NCBI RefSeq assembly: GCF_002210165.1
Contig: NZ_AQQP01000004.1
Location: 186,001-250,000 of the forward strand
Source of the DNA: Phaeobacter sp. 22II1-1F12B
GTDB lineage: Bacteria > Pseudomonadota > Alphaproteobacteria > Rhodobacterales > Rhodobacteraceae
DNA: 64,000 bases
Reading direction: 5' to 3'
The translations under genes and the position numbers were made by a program. The notes beneath the pieces are model-generated. The model was given only the letters and a program-made list of their open reading frames with translations. It was not told the origin of the DNA and searched no databases. Positions 36,435 to 43,249 of this stretch are shown piece by piece; within the stretch, counting starts at the first letter, position 1, and the number at the start of each line of letters is the position of its first letter.

Positions 36435-37280
36435 TCAGGTTTCGATCCGAAGCCAATTGGGCGGGAGGATGTCCGGGTTCTGCAGCTTGGGGTTACCGAA
36501 CCAGTTTGCCGGCCCCGCGACCATTTTGTCCGAATGTGCGTTCAGCCACGCAGCCCACCACGAAAACGATGAATTGGCAATGATATTGTGCTGGCAGAGT
36601 GACATGAGCCGCATGTCCTCGAAATCGCGGTCGGGTCCATTGAAATCGACGACGACTTTCTCAAAGGGCAGCGGCAGGTTCTCGCGGGCCCAATCGGGAT
36701 CGTCGGAAAAGACGAAAACCGTGGGGTCTTTGGAGAGGTCCTTTGAAATCCGGGAAAGCGCTGCATCGTAATAGGCTTGGTCGCAGAGCACGTGCGCGTC
36801 GAGCGCCACGTAATCGCCGCGCCGGACGTGCAGGGCAATGGAAAGTGTTTCACCGATGCGCTGGGCCATGTCTGCGTTTTCCGATGACGAGAATTCCGGA
36901 AAGGCAAAGTCGGCACGGATCGTGTCGGCGATGGCAGAGAAGTACTTTTCGCTTTGCCAATAACCGTGCAGATAGCTCTGGTCGCCCCATGCCTCAAAGG
37001 CGGCATTGTAGCCAAGACCTTGCTCCCGCCGCAGGTAGGGTTTGCGCCCGGTGTAACGCCAGAGCGCATAGGCCAACGGTTTTTCAAGTCGGGAGGGGGG
37101 GAGCGGTTCCGGCGTGGTCAGGGGGAGGTCGAAGACGCGGGTCAGAAACCCTTCGCCGCGTGCGAGTGCCTCGCGCGCATCCAGCCCCACCGGCAGATCG
37201 AGGCGCGCCGCCAAGGCCCGTGCGGCGGCATATTGGAACATCTGGTTGCCGAGGCGGCCGTGAAGGCGGGAAATGATCAT
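36435..37280 (-). CDS. GT11 family glycosyltransferase (alpha-1,2-fucosyltransferase type)
   Basis: A 281-residue glycosyltransferase. GRLGNQMFQYA at residues 8-18, HVRRGDY at 151-157 and NIIANSSFSWWAAWLN are the three hallmarks of family GT11, which transfers fucose from GDP-fucose. The acceptor is probably a cell-surface glycan. No GDP-fucose synthesis gene (gmd, fcl) is in the window, so donor supply must be encoded elsewhere. It stands alone and faces rluA by only 3 bp. The ribosome site is weak (GGCGGGAA). Confidence 0.9.
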   Translation of the reverse strand: MIISRLHGRLGNQMFQYAAARALAARLDLPVGLDAREALARGEGFLTRVFDLPLTTPEPLPPSRLEKPLAYALWRYTGRKPYLRREQGLGYNAAFEAWGDQSYLHGYWQSEKYFSAIADTIRADFAFPEFSSSENADMAQRIGETLSIALHVRRGDYVALDAHVLCDQAYYDAALSRISKDLSKDPTVFVFSDDPDWARENLPLPFEKVVVDFNGPDRDFEDMRLMSLCQHNIIANSSFSWWAAWLNAHSDKMVAGPANWFGNPKLQNPDILPPNWLRIET

Positions 37281-37376
37281 TGGTCGTCCTGTGCGCGGGC
37301 TTGTCCTGCTGTGCCACAGCGCGGAGATCTTCTCAAACCCTGAAATGGGCGCGTGACGGCGGGCCAACGGCGCAGC

Positions 37377-37399
37377 CCAAGAAAATTGAATTTTCTTGG
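37377..37399. promoter_or_regulatory. Perfect 23-bp palindrome 1
   Basis: CCAAGAAAATT-G-AATTTTCTTGG has 11-bp arms around one base. It ends one base before palindrome 2 and 28 bp before a -35 element. Its AT-rich core in GC-rich DNA suggests a protein-binding site. Confidence 0.7.
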
Positions 37400-37400
37400 T

Positions 37401-37419
37401 AAAATTCTGTGAGAATTTT
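37401..37419. promoter_or_regulatory. Perfect palindrome 2, tandem with palindrome 1
   Basis: AAAATTCT-GTG-AGAATTTT has 8-bp arms around three bases. It shares the AATT-rich core with palindrome 1 and ends 8 bp before TTGACG, a position suited to an activator or a repressor touching polymerase. Confidence 0.65.
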
Positions 37420-37427
37420 GCGGTGGC

Positions 37428-37456
37428 TTGACGTGGCGGGAGTTCATGCCTATCTG
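37428..37456 (+). promoter_or_regulatory. Sigma-70-type promoter candidate
   Basis: TTGACG and TATCTG are separated by exactly 17 bp (spacer 37434-37450). It reads toward the PF20066 gene, with transcription expected from about 37463. Confidence 0.6.
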
Positions 37457-37603
37457 GCCGACAGGTTCGGGTTCCCTGCCGCTCGCAGGCATTTCGCCAT
37501 GGTGAAACCCGCTTTGCATCTTACGTCTCTGTCCAGTGGCATGTGCAACGGTTGGTAACGCGGGCACCTCCTTATCAATTGCATGCCTGTCATGAGGCTA
37601 CAG

Positions 37604-38053
37604 ATGATGACATCCAATACAACAGACCGGCTTACGGATCTGAAATCGCAAGCGCGTCGGCTGCGGCGCGACATGGCCGAAACTGGTCGTGATATCAGCC
37701 ATGGTCAGGCGCTTGAAATGATCGCGCACCAGCAGGGTGCGCGTGACTGGAATACCCTTACCGCGACAGTGCGTCGGAACGGGAACAAGCGTCCTTTCGC
37801 GGTCGGAGATCGGGTGGAAGGCCAGTATCTTGGTCAGCCCTTCACTGGCTATGTTCACGGGCTTTCCGTCGGGCCGCAGGGCAAATACCAGCGGATCACG
37901 CTGCATTTCGATGAACCTGTCGATGTGGTGACCTTCGACAGCTTCTCGTCCTTTCGCCAGCGGGTGAGCGCGGTGATTGATGACGAGGGCCGGTCGCTTT
38001 ACCGCATCTCAAGCGGGGCCCCGCAACTGGTGCTGCACCACGCCGGGTTGTGA
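37604..38053 (+). CDS. Glyoxalase-superfamily protein, PF20066 type
   Basis: A 149-residue protein of a type common in Rhodobacteraceae and labelled glyoxalase-related (PF20066). The N-terminal half has LKSQARRLRRDM and QALEMIAHQQGARDWNTLTA. The C-terminal half has VAVGDRV-like FAVGDRVEGQYLGQPFTG and LHFDEPVDVVTFDSFSSFRQRV. No metal triad of a classical glyoxalase is evident, so activity is unproven. GAGG lies 6 nt before the chosen ATG; an ATG follows directly at 37607. The gene is controlled by an unusually elaborate promoter region. Confidence 0.85.
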   Translation: MMTSNTTDRLTDLKSQARRLRRDMAETGRDISHGQALEMIAHQQGARDWNTLTATVRRNGNKRPFAVGDRVEGQYLGQPFTGYVHGLSVGPQGKYQRITLHFDEPVDVVTFDSFSSFRQRVSAVIDDEGRSLYRISSGAPQLVLHHAGL

Positions 38054-38083
38054 CGGATCGGCAAAGCAGTGACCAGAACAATG

Positions 38084-38116
38084 AAAAGGGGCCGCCCCGG
38101 TATCCGGAGCGGCCCC
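38084..38116 (-). terminator. Intrinsic terminator of the aldehyde dehydrogenase gene
   Basis: Outer stem GGGGCCGC/GCGGCCCC with an inner CCGG pairing. On the minus strand it is followed by TTTTC. It lies 23 bp beyond the aldehyde dehydrogenase stop and may also serve the convergent PF20066 gene. Confidence 0.8.
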
Positions 38117-38138
38117 ATTCATGTGAGACGCGTGTGGC

Positions 38139-39578
38139 TTATTCTGCCGCCCAGCCGCCGACGGCCTTGATCTCGAGGAAGTCCTCGATGCCGTAGACGC
38201 CACCTTCGCGGCCGTTGCCGGACTGTTTCATGCCGCCGAACGGCGCGCCCGGGCTGCGGCTTGCGCCATTCATTTCCACCATGCCGGAACGGAGCTTGCG
38301 GGCCATGCGGTTGGCGCGTTCGCCGTCCTGGGTCTGGACGTAGTTGGTGAGACCGTAAACCGTGTCATTGGCGATCTCGATGGCTTCCTCTTCGCTGTCG
38401 AAGGGGATCATCGTCATGACCGGGCCAAAGATCTCTTCGCGGGCGATGGTCATCTGGTTGTTCACATCAGCAAAAATCGTCGGTTTCACGTAGAAACCAC
38501 GGTTCATCCCGTCGGGGCGGCCAACGCCACCGGCGACGAGTTTCGCACCTTCGTCGATGCCCTTCTGGATCAGGTCCTGAATCTTTTTGAACTGAACCTC
38601 GTTCACAACGGGACCGATGTGTCGGCCTTCGTCATGGGCGCTGCCCACGGTGACAGAATTCGCAACTTCGGCAGCGGTTTCAACGGCCTTGTCGTAGATC
38701 GGGCGTTGCACCAGCATCCGCGAGGGCGCGTTGCAGGACTGGCCAGAGTTGTTCATCATGTGCAGCACGCCGCGCTTGATAGCCTTTTCATCCGCGTCTT
38801 CAAAGACCACGTTCGCGCCTTTGCCGCCCAGTTCGAGGTGAACTTTCTTGAGCGTATCTGCTGCGGCTTTCGAAATTGCCGTACCGGCGCGGGTGGAGCC
38901 GGTGAAGGAGACCATGTCGACGTCCGGATGGCTGGACAGTTGGGTGCCAACGCCCGCGCCATCGCCGTTCACGAGGTTGAAGACACCGGCCGGGAAGCCT
39001 GCCTCGTCCATCATCTCGGCGAAGACCATCGCGTTCAGCGGGCTTTGCTCGGACGGTTTCAGCACCATGGTGCAGCCTGCAACGGCGGCGGCACCAACCT
39101 TGAGCGTGATCTGGTTCATCGGCCAGTTCCACGGCGTGATGAGCGCGGCGACGCCGACGGCTTCCTTGATGATCCGGTCGTTCTGGAATTTTTCGCTCAG
39201 CGGCGCGTCGAATTCGAATTCCTTGGCGGCGCGGATGAAGTTCTTGAGATGGAAGCTGCCCGAGCCGAACTGCTGGGTGCGTGCCATGTCGATGGGCGCG
39301 CCCATTTCCATGCTGATCGCCTGCGCCATGTCTTCGCCACGGGTGTTATAGACCTCGAGCAGTTTCTCGAGATAGGCGATGCGCTCGGCGGCGGGCATGT
39401 ACATCCAGTCGCCGAGAGCGGCCTTGGCGGCGGCCACGGCTGCATCTGTATCGGCCTGGCTGCCGAGCGAGATCACGGCGCAGGGCTCTTCGGTGGAAGG
39501 GTCGATCACGTTGAAATCGTTCGGGGCAGAGGGGGCAACCCACTTGCCGTTGATGTAAAAGTCGCGTTTCTCGATCAT
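38139..39578 (-). CDS. Aldehyde dehydrogenase family protein
   Basis: A 479-residue NAD(P)-dependent aldehyde dehydrogenase. Catalytic Cys282 is in NNSGQSCNAPS and Glu249 in HLELGGKGA; the cofactor stretch ITPWNWPMNQ is also seen. The sequence type is the broad-range group near the Rhodobacteraceae aldehyde dehydrogenases of unknown substrate. It is monocistronic, with a 9-bp hairpin in its leader and its own terminator, and diverges from the peroxiredoxin gene over 161 bp. Confidence 0.92.
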   Translation of the reverse strand: MIEKRDFYINGKWVAPSAPNDFNVIDPSTEEPCAVISLGSQADTDAAVAAAKAALGDWMYMPAAERIAYLEKLLEVYNTRGEDMAQAISMEMGAPIDMARTQQFGSGSFHLKNFIRAAKEFEFDAPLSEKFQNDRIIKEAVGVAALITPWNWPMNQITLKVGAAAVAGCTMVLKPSEQSPLNAMVFAEMMDEAGFPAGVFNLVNGDGAGVGTQLSSHPDVDMVSFTGSTRAGTAISKAAADTLKKVHLELGGKGANVVFEDADEKAIKRGVLHMMNNSGQSCNAPSRMLVQRPIYDKAVETAAEVANSVTVGSAHDEGRHIGPVVNEVQFKKIQDLIQKGIDEGAKLVAGGVGRPDGMNRGFYVKPTIFADVNNQMTIAREEIFGPVMTMIPFDSEEEAIEIANDTVYGLTNYVQTQDGERANRMARKLRSGMVEMNGASRSPGAPFGGMKQSGNGREGGVYGIEDFLEIKAVGGWAAE

Positions 39579-39600
39579 ATCTCAGCTCCCAATAAATGAG

Positions 39601-39620
39601 TCCCGACCGCCCGGTCGGGA
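39601..39620. promoter_or_regulatory. Hairpin/dyad in aldehyde dehydrogenase leader
   Basis: TCCCGACCG-CC-CGGTCGGGA has perfect 9-bp arms, 22 bp before the aldehyde dehydrogenase ATG and in the shared promoter region with the peroxiredoxin gene. The two-base centre makes a simple RNA hairpin strained, so a protein site is plausible. Confidence 0.5.
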
Positions 39621-39739
39621 GATTCGCGCCACTCTGTCACTGCAGCGCATGCTCGGCAAGTCAGGGGATGAAACTGCCGCGTCTTGTGACTAGATAGGGG
39701 GTACAAGAGTCGTCAACTCCATGAATGGGGGGAAACCAA

Positions 39740-40390
39740 ATGAGTTTACGCATCAACGATACCGTTCCGAATTTCACCGCAGAGACCGATCAGGGCACGA
39801 TCAAGTTCCATGATTGGATCGGCGACAGCTGGGCGATCCTGTTTTCGCATCCAAAGGATTTCACGCCGGTCTGCACGACAGAATTCGGTGCGGTCGCGCA
39901 GCTTGCCGATGAATGGGAAAAGCGTGGCACCAAGGTGATCGGTGTTTCGGTCGACGGGGTCGAGGATCACAAGAAATGGAAAGGTGATATCGAAACGGCA
40001 GGCGGCGCCAAGGCGGGCTTTCCGATCATCGCGGACGAAGGTCTTGAGGTTTCCAAGGCGTTCGACATGCTACCGGCAGAAGCCTATCTTCCCGACGGGC
40101 GCACCCCTGCCGACAGCGCGACCGTGCGCTCGGTCTTTATCATCGGGCCGGATAAGCAGCTCAAACTGTCCATGACCTATCCGATGACGGTTGGCCGCAA
40201 CTTTGCCGAGGTGCTGCGCGCGCTCGACGGGTTGCAGATGTCGGCCAAGGGCGTTGCGACCCCCGCAAACTGGCAGCCCGGTGGCGACGTGATCATCCCC
40301 ACGTCGGTCAGTGACGCGGATGCCAAGGAAAAGTTCGGTGAGTTCAAGACCGTTCTTCCCTACCTGCGAACGACCAAGGCCCCGGCCTGA
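39740..40390 (+). CDS. 1-Cys peroxiredoxin (Prx6 type)
   Basis: A 216-residue thiol peroxidase. The peroxidatic Cys45 is in HPKDFTPVCTTEFG. The length, and the C-terminal TPANWQPGGDVIIP and LPYLRTTK, fit the Prx6/1-Cys subfamily, which reduces peroxides without an intramolecular resolving Cys. I chose the ATG at 39740, giving MSLRINDTVPNFTAETDQG; a longer start five codons back is less usual. It is a single-gene unit with a strong terminator, probably induced by oxidants. Confidence 0.93.
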   Translation: MSLRINDTVPNFTAETDQGTIKFHDWIGDSWAILFSHPKDFTPVCTTEFGAVAQLADEWEKRGTKVIGVSVDGVEDHKKWKGDIETAGGAKAGFPIIADEGLEVSKAFDMLPAEAYLPDGRTPADSATVRSVFIIGPDKQLKLSMTYPMTVGRNFAEVLRALDGLQMSAKGVATPANWQPGGDVIIPTSVSDADAKEKFGEFKTVLPYLRTTKAPA

Positions 40391-40412
40391 GGTATCCTTT
40401 AATTCTCAGGAC

Positions 40413-40446
40413 AAGCGCCGGTCAGTGACCGGCGCTTTCTTTTTTG
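40413..40446 (+). terminator. Strong intrinsic terminator of the peroxiredoxin gene
   Basis: AAGCGCCGGTCA pairs with TGACCGGCGCTT over 12 bp across a tight centre, followed by TCTTTTTT. It lies 22 bp past the stop. Confidence 0.93.
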
Positions 40447-40506
40447 GGGCCTGGTTGGGGTCAGGGGCCGTCTTGATGGCGCCGCAGATGCGAGTACCCC
40501 GAGATA

Positions 40507-41229
40507 CTATCGAGGCCATGTCTGGGGGCGCAGGCGAAGCTGGGCGCGGTAGGCCGCGCGGGCCCATTCGCGACGCAGTTTGCCGCGCGCCGGCGTGCGT
40601 GTCTGGATCGTCGAGCCACCGATTTCCGAGGCGACCTCGCGGTTGCCGTTGCCCAGCAGGCTGTGGATGGGCTGACCGGTGATCCAGTGCATCTGAAGAA
40701 AAGTATCGACGGGGCGGTCGATTTCCTGCGTCGCGTCGAGCAGCTTTGCCGCTGCATCGCGTCCGACGATCTGGCAGATACATTGCAGTCCGATCACCTG
40801 CGGCAGGATCAGCCGCATCTTGCCGACCTGCGCCAGTGTGCGTGCGGGTTTCTCACGTGTCTTTACCGGAAGTCGAACGTACATGCCGCTGGTCATGTTG
40901 CCTTCGACCAAGGCAAGGGCGCGGGCGAACTGGTCGGGGGCGAGTGACAGGTCATCCTCGGCAATGAGCGCGTAATCGTCATCGCTGTCGACCAGTTTTT
41001 GCCAGCATTTCCGGTGGCTGAGAAACACGCCGATCTCTGCAGGCATCAGCAGAAAGGGATAGCGGGGGTTGTGGAGGTCGCCGCCATGAACAGTCATCGA
41101 GGCGATCTGCGCCGGATCGCGGCCATTCACCGCCTCGACGGTTTCACCCTGCGGCAAAGTCGACAGCAGCTTGTCGACGTTCTCGCGGCGTTGCGTGCTG
41201 GACGACATGTGAATGATGTAGGATCTCAT
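40507..41229 (-). CDS. GT25 family glycosyltransferase
   Basis: A 240-residue protein of the LPS-biosynthesis GT25 family. MRSYIIHMSSSTQRRENVDKLL is the common start (Y-x-I-H...S..R). EIGVFLSHRKCWQKLV and YALIAEDDLSLAP with the acidic EDD metal motif are the hallmarks. It probably adds a sugar (often galactose) to LPS or another surface glycan. I chose the ATG at 41229, where the family start begins. No other LPS gene adjoins it, though the GT11 gene lies 3 kb away. Confidence 0.88.
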   Translation of the reverse strand: MRSYIIHMSSSTQRRENVDKLLSTLPQGETVEAVNGRDPAQIASMTVHGGDLHNPRYPFLLMPAEIGVFLSHRKCWQKLVDSDDDYALIAEDDLSLAPDQFARALALVEGNMTSGMYVRLPVKTREKPARTLAQVGKMRLILPQVIGLQCICQIVGRDAAAKLLDATQEIDRPVDTFLQMHWITGQPIHSLLGNGNREVASEIGGSTIQTRTPARGKLRREWARAAYRAQLRLRPQTWPR

Positions 41230-41311
41230 ATGCCGTTCATAGACAGACTGCCTCGCCCGCGCCAGATGCACGGACGGGGCAAGGAAAAATCGCTAGGGAC
41301 TATCCTACGTT

Positions 41312-42313
41312 TCAGGCGACGCGCAGGGGACGGCGGATCAGGCCAAGCGCCGCGATTGCGCCGAGCAGCAGGGGCAGGCCCGCAGGAAGCGGCACGGCAG
41401 TCACGGAAACCTGGGCCGCCGCATATTCCGCGAATTCCTGATGCACGATCCTGTTTGGATGGACCGAATCGGCGAAGAAATAGGAATCTGCTTCACTGAC
41501 GTCGACGACCAGTCCGCCGTTGGAATCGAAACTGACGGCGCAGTTGTCCAGCGGCGTAAAGGTCGACATGCTGGGCGTGCAAGCTTCGGTAAGATTGGTC
41601 AGACCCAACGCCGCGGCACGGGGGCGAAGTTCGTCGATGAAATCGGTGAAATCGAGGAAAAAGATATTCAGCCCCTCGTTCTCAAGATCGATCAGGTTGG
41701 CGGCAAGCTGGGTGTTGAATTCTGCCGAGGCGGCGCTGAGAGCGCCAGCGGCAGGGTTGCCGTAAAAGCCCGGATTGTCAGCGATATCGGGCAGATTGGA
41801 GACAAGGAAGTTGTTGAAATTGCCCCCCAGTGCGGCGACCGCGCGAATGCCGTCGGTCACAGAATTGGCGACGGCCTTGCCATCTGCCGTACCGGTCGCG
41901 CCAAAGCTCTGGAACAGATCATTGGCCCCGAAGAGAGCCGAAACTAGCGGGTTGGTCCCGGCGGCGCCGACGTAGGATGACATCACCCCGACCTGCCCCA
42001 TGAAAGTCGCCAGCGGTTGCAGGGCAGGGGGATAGGTATTGGCATTCACATCTCCGGCGGTTGCGCCTCCGAGAGCAAAGTTCGCTGTGAATTTACCATT
42101 GGCGGTGAAGGAGTCGGCGAGAAGTTCGGTCCAGACGGGACCATTCGAGAAACGACCGCCAAGGCTTGGCGGGGCAAGCGTGCCGAGTTTGCCGTCATCG
42201 CTGAGGCTATCCCCCAGCGAGAAGAAGCTGGTAAAGCTCATGTCGATGGATGAGGCGCTTGCGGGCAGCGCAAGGCAAATGGCGGCGATCGCCGCGAGTG
42301 TTCGTTTCAGCAT
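41312..42313 (-). CDS. Secreted SGNH/GDSL hydrolase with VPLPA C-terminal sorting signal
   Basis: A 333-residue exported esterase/lipase-like protein. MLKRTLAAIAAICLALPASA is a signal peptide. FFSLGDSLSDDG gives nucleophile Ser36 of the GDSL block I; GANDLF is block III, and DSVHPN holds the catalytic Asp and His. From about residue 307 the tail reads VPLPAGLPLLLGAIAALGLIRR: a VPLPA motif, a transmembrane helix and arginines, the layout of PEP-CTERM-like exosortase substrates. GGAGGAG precedes the ATG. A dyad lies in its promoter. Confidence 0.9.
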   Translation of the reverse strand: MLKRTLAAIAAICLALPASASSIDMSFTSFFSLGDSLSDDGKLGTLAPPSLGGRFSNGPVWTELLADSFTANGKFTANFALGGATAGDVNANTYPPALQPLATFMGQVGVMSSYVGAAGTNPLVSALFGANDLFQSFGATGTADGKAVANSVTDGIRAVAALGGNFNNFLVSNLPDIADNPGFYGNPAAGALSAASAEFNTQLAANLIDLENEGLNIFFLDFTDFIDELRPRAAALGLTNLTEACTPSMSTFTPLDNCAVSFDSNGGLVVDVSEADSYFFADSVHPNRIVHQEFAEYAAAQVSVTAVPLPAGLPLLLGAIAALGLIRRPLRVA

Positions 42314-42378
42314 GTCGTCTCCTCCCAAAGAACGTTGGCGCGCTGGACGCGGCGCCAAGGGGGAGTAGGGCACAGGTG

Positions 42379-42406
42379 CGGAAACATTGAAATAGTATTG
42401 TTTCCG
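42379..42406. promoter_or_regulatory. Dyad upstream of the GDSL hydrolase gene
   Basis: CGGAAACA and TGTTTCCG are perfect 8-bp arms around 12 bp, 66 bp before the GDSL gene's ATG. A third copy of the TTTCCG half-site lies at 42432-42437. Confidence 0.5.
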
Positions 42407-42438
42407 TATTCAGTTCAATTCTTTCTTGTCGTTTCCGC

Positions 42439-42993
42439 CTAGGCGAGGTGATCGCTTAGAATGAAAATTCCCATGCCGACGAGAATCACGCCTCCGACGA
42501 CTTCAAAGATATTGCCGAAGCGACGACCCAAGACGCCGCCCAGCAGGGTTCCGGTGGTCGTCATTGCAAAGGTGGCCGCGCCGATGGCGAGCGCGATGGC
42601 AAGGATGTTCACATCGAGAAAGGCCAGCGATATCCCGACGGCAGTCGCGTCGATCGAAGTTCCTACGGCCGTCGCAACAAGCGCAAAGGCGCTGCGTTTG
42701 CGCGGCGCGGTATCTGTATTGTGAAAGGCGACGTAGATCATGTGCAGCCCGACTCCCGCCAGCAGGGCAAAAGCGATCCAGTGATCCCATGTTTCGATGT
42801 AGCGTGTTGCCGCGCGGCCCAGTAGCCAGCCGATCAACGGTGCGATGGTCTCGACCGTGCCAAACAAGAGCCCGCGTCCGAGTGCCGTTGCAATGGAGGG
42901 CGTCTGCTGGTTTCTGCTTCCCTTTGCGATTGACGCAACGAAGGCATCCGCAGACATGCTGAACGCCAAAAGCGCGATGGTCAGAGGGGTCAT
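42439..42993 (-). CDS. mntP: Manganese efflux pump MntP
   Basis: A 184-residue membrane protein with six hydrophobic segments. It exports Mn(II) and guards against manganese overload. The two conserved half-membrane repeats start LLAFSMSADAFVASIAKGS and TAVGTSIDATAVGISLAFLD, with the transport Asp residues in SMSADAF and SIDATAVG. The length is typical. GGAGA lies about 8 nt upstream. I looked for a yybP-ykoY manganese riboswitch in the leader and did not see its conserved loops; an inverted repeat is further upstream. Confidence 0.93.
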   Translation of the reverse strand: MTPLTIALLAFSMSADAFVASIAKGSRNQQTPSIATALGRGLLFGTVETIAPLIGWLLGRAATRYIETWDHWIAFALLAGVGLHMIYVAFHNTDTAPRKRSAFALVATAVGTSIDATAVGISLAFLDVNILAIALAIGAATFAMTTTGTLLGGVLGRRFGNIFEVVGGVILVGMGIFILSDHLA

Positions 42994-43146
42994 TTTCCGG
43001 TCTCCAACGGGGCGGCAGCGGCAAATCCGGCCTTACGCTGCAAACGCAAGCGCAGTCTGTAACCGGGCGGCGGGAATCGTTGCGGCCATTGAGGGACGGT
43101 AGGTAGGAGCGAGCATCCTAAGTGTCAATAAAATAAGGATAAATGC

Positions 43147-43167
43147 TAATGCGAACAAGTTGCATTA
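43147..43167. promoter_or_regulatory. Inverted repeat upstream of mntP
   Basis: TAATGC-N9-GCATTA with extra pairing AAC/GTT inside. The 21-bp size suits a Fur/Mur-family box, so metal control of mntP is possible. It lies about 154 bp before the mntP ATG. Confidence 0.4.
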
Positions 43168-43168
43168 C

Positions 43169-43193
43169 AGGTTCGAACCTACCGGGCCTGCCA
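43169..43193 (+). other. tRNA 3'-end-like fragment with a 12-bp palindrome
   Basis: AGGTTCGAACCT, a perfect palindrome, is followed by ACCGGGCCTGCCA. TTCGAA then GCCTGCCA resembles the T-loop and 3' acceptor of a tRNA with G73 (as in tRNA-Trp), but the T-stem does not pair and no 5' half exists upstream. It may be a worn remnant or chance. Confidence 0.3.
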
Positions 43194-43194
43194 C

Positions 43195-43222
43195 AAAAAA
43201 GCCCCCGGTTTGCACCGGGGGC
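43195..43222 (-). terminator. Intrinsic terminator of pnp
   Basis: On the minus strand GCCCCCGGT/ACCGGGGGC (9 bp) with a 4-nt loop is followed by six T. It starts 28 bp after the pnp stop. Confidence 0.95.
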
Positions 43223-43249
43223 GTTCGTTCTTCTTTCGGAGAGAAGGGC

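Larger units (their letters stand above)
37281..37603. other. Divergent regulatory region, GT11 gene / PF20066 gene
   Basis: A 323-bp non-coding gap between diverging genes. It contains two tandem AT-rich palindromes and a promoter candidate reading rightward, all listed separately, and a leader of about 140 nt before the PF20066 gene. I see no small gene in it. Confidence 0.7.

Noticed and set aside
42994-43146. yybP-ykoY manganese riboswitch before mntP
   Set aside because: I could not find the conserved internal-loop sequences on the minus strand; a covariance-model search would decide.
43115-43193. A complete tRNA gene ending at GCCTGCCA
   Set aside because: The T-stem does not pair, the acceptor 5' strand is absent and no anticodon arm is found. 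Kept only as a fragment-like signal.
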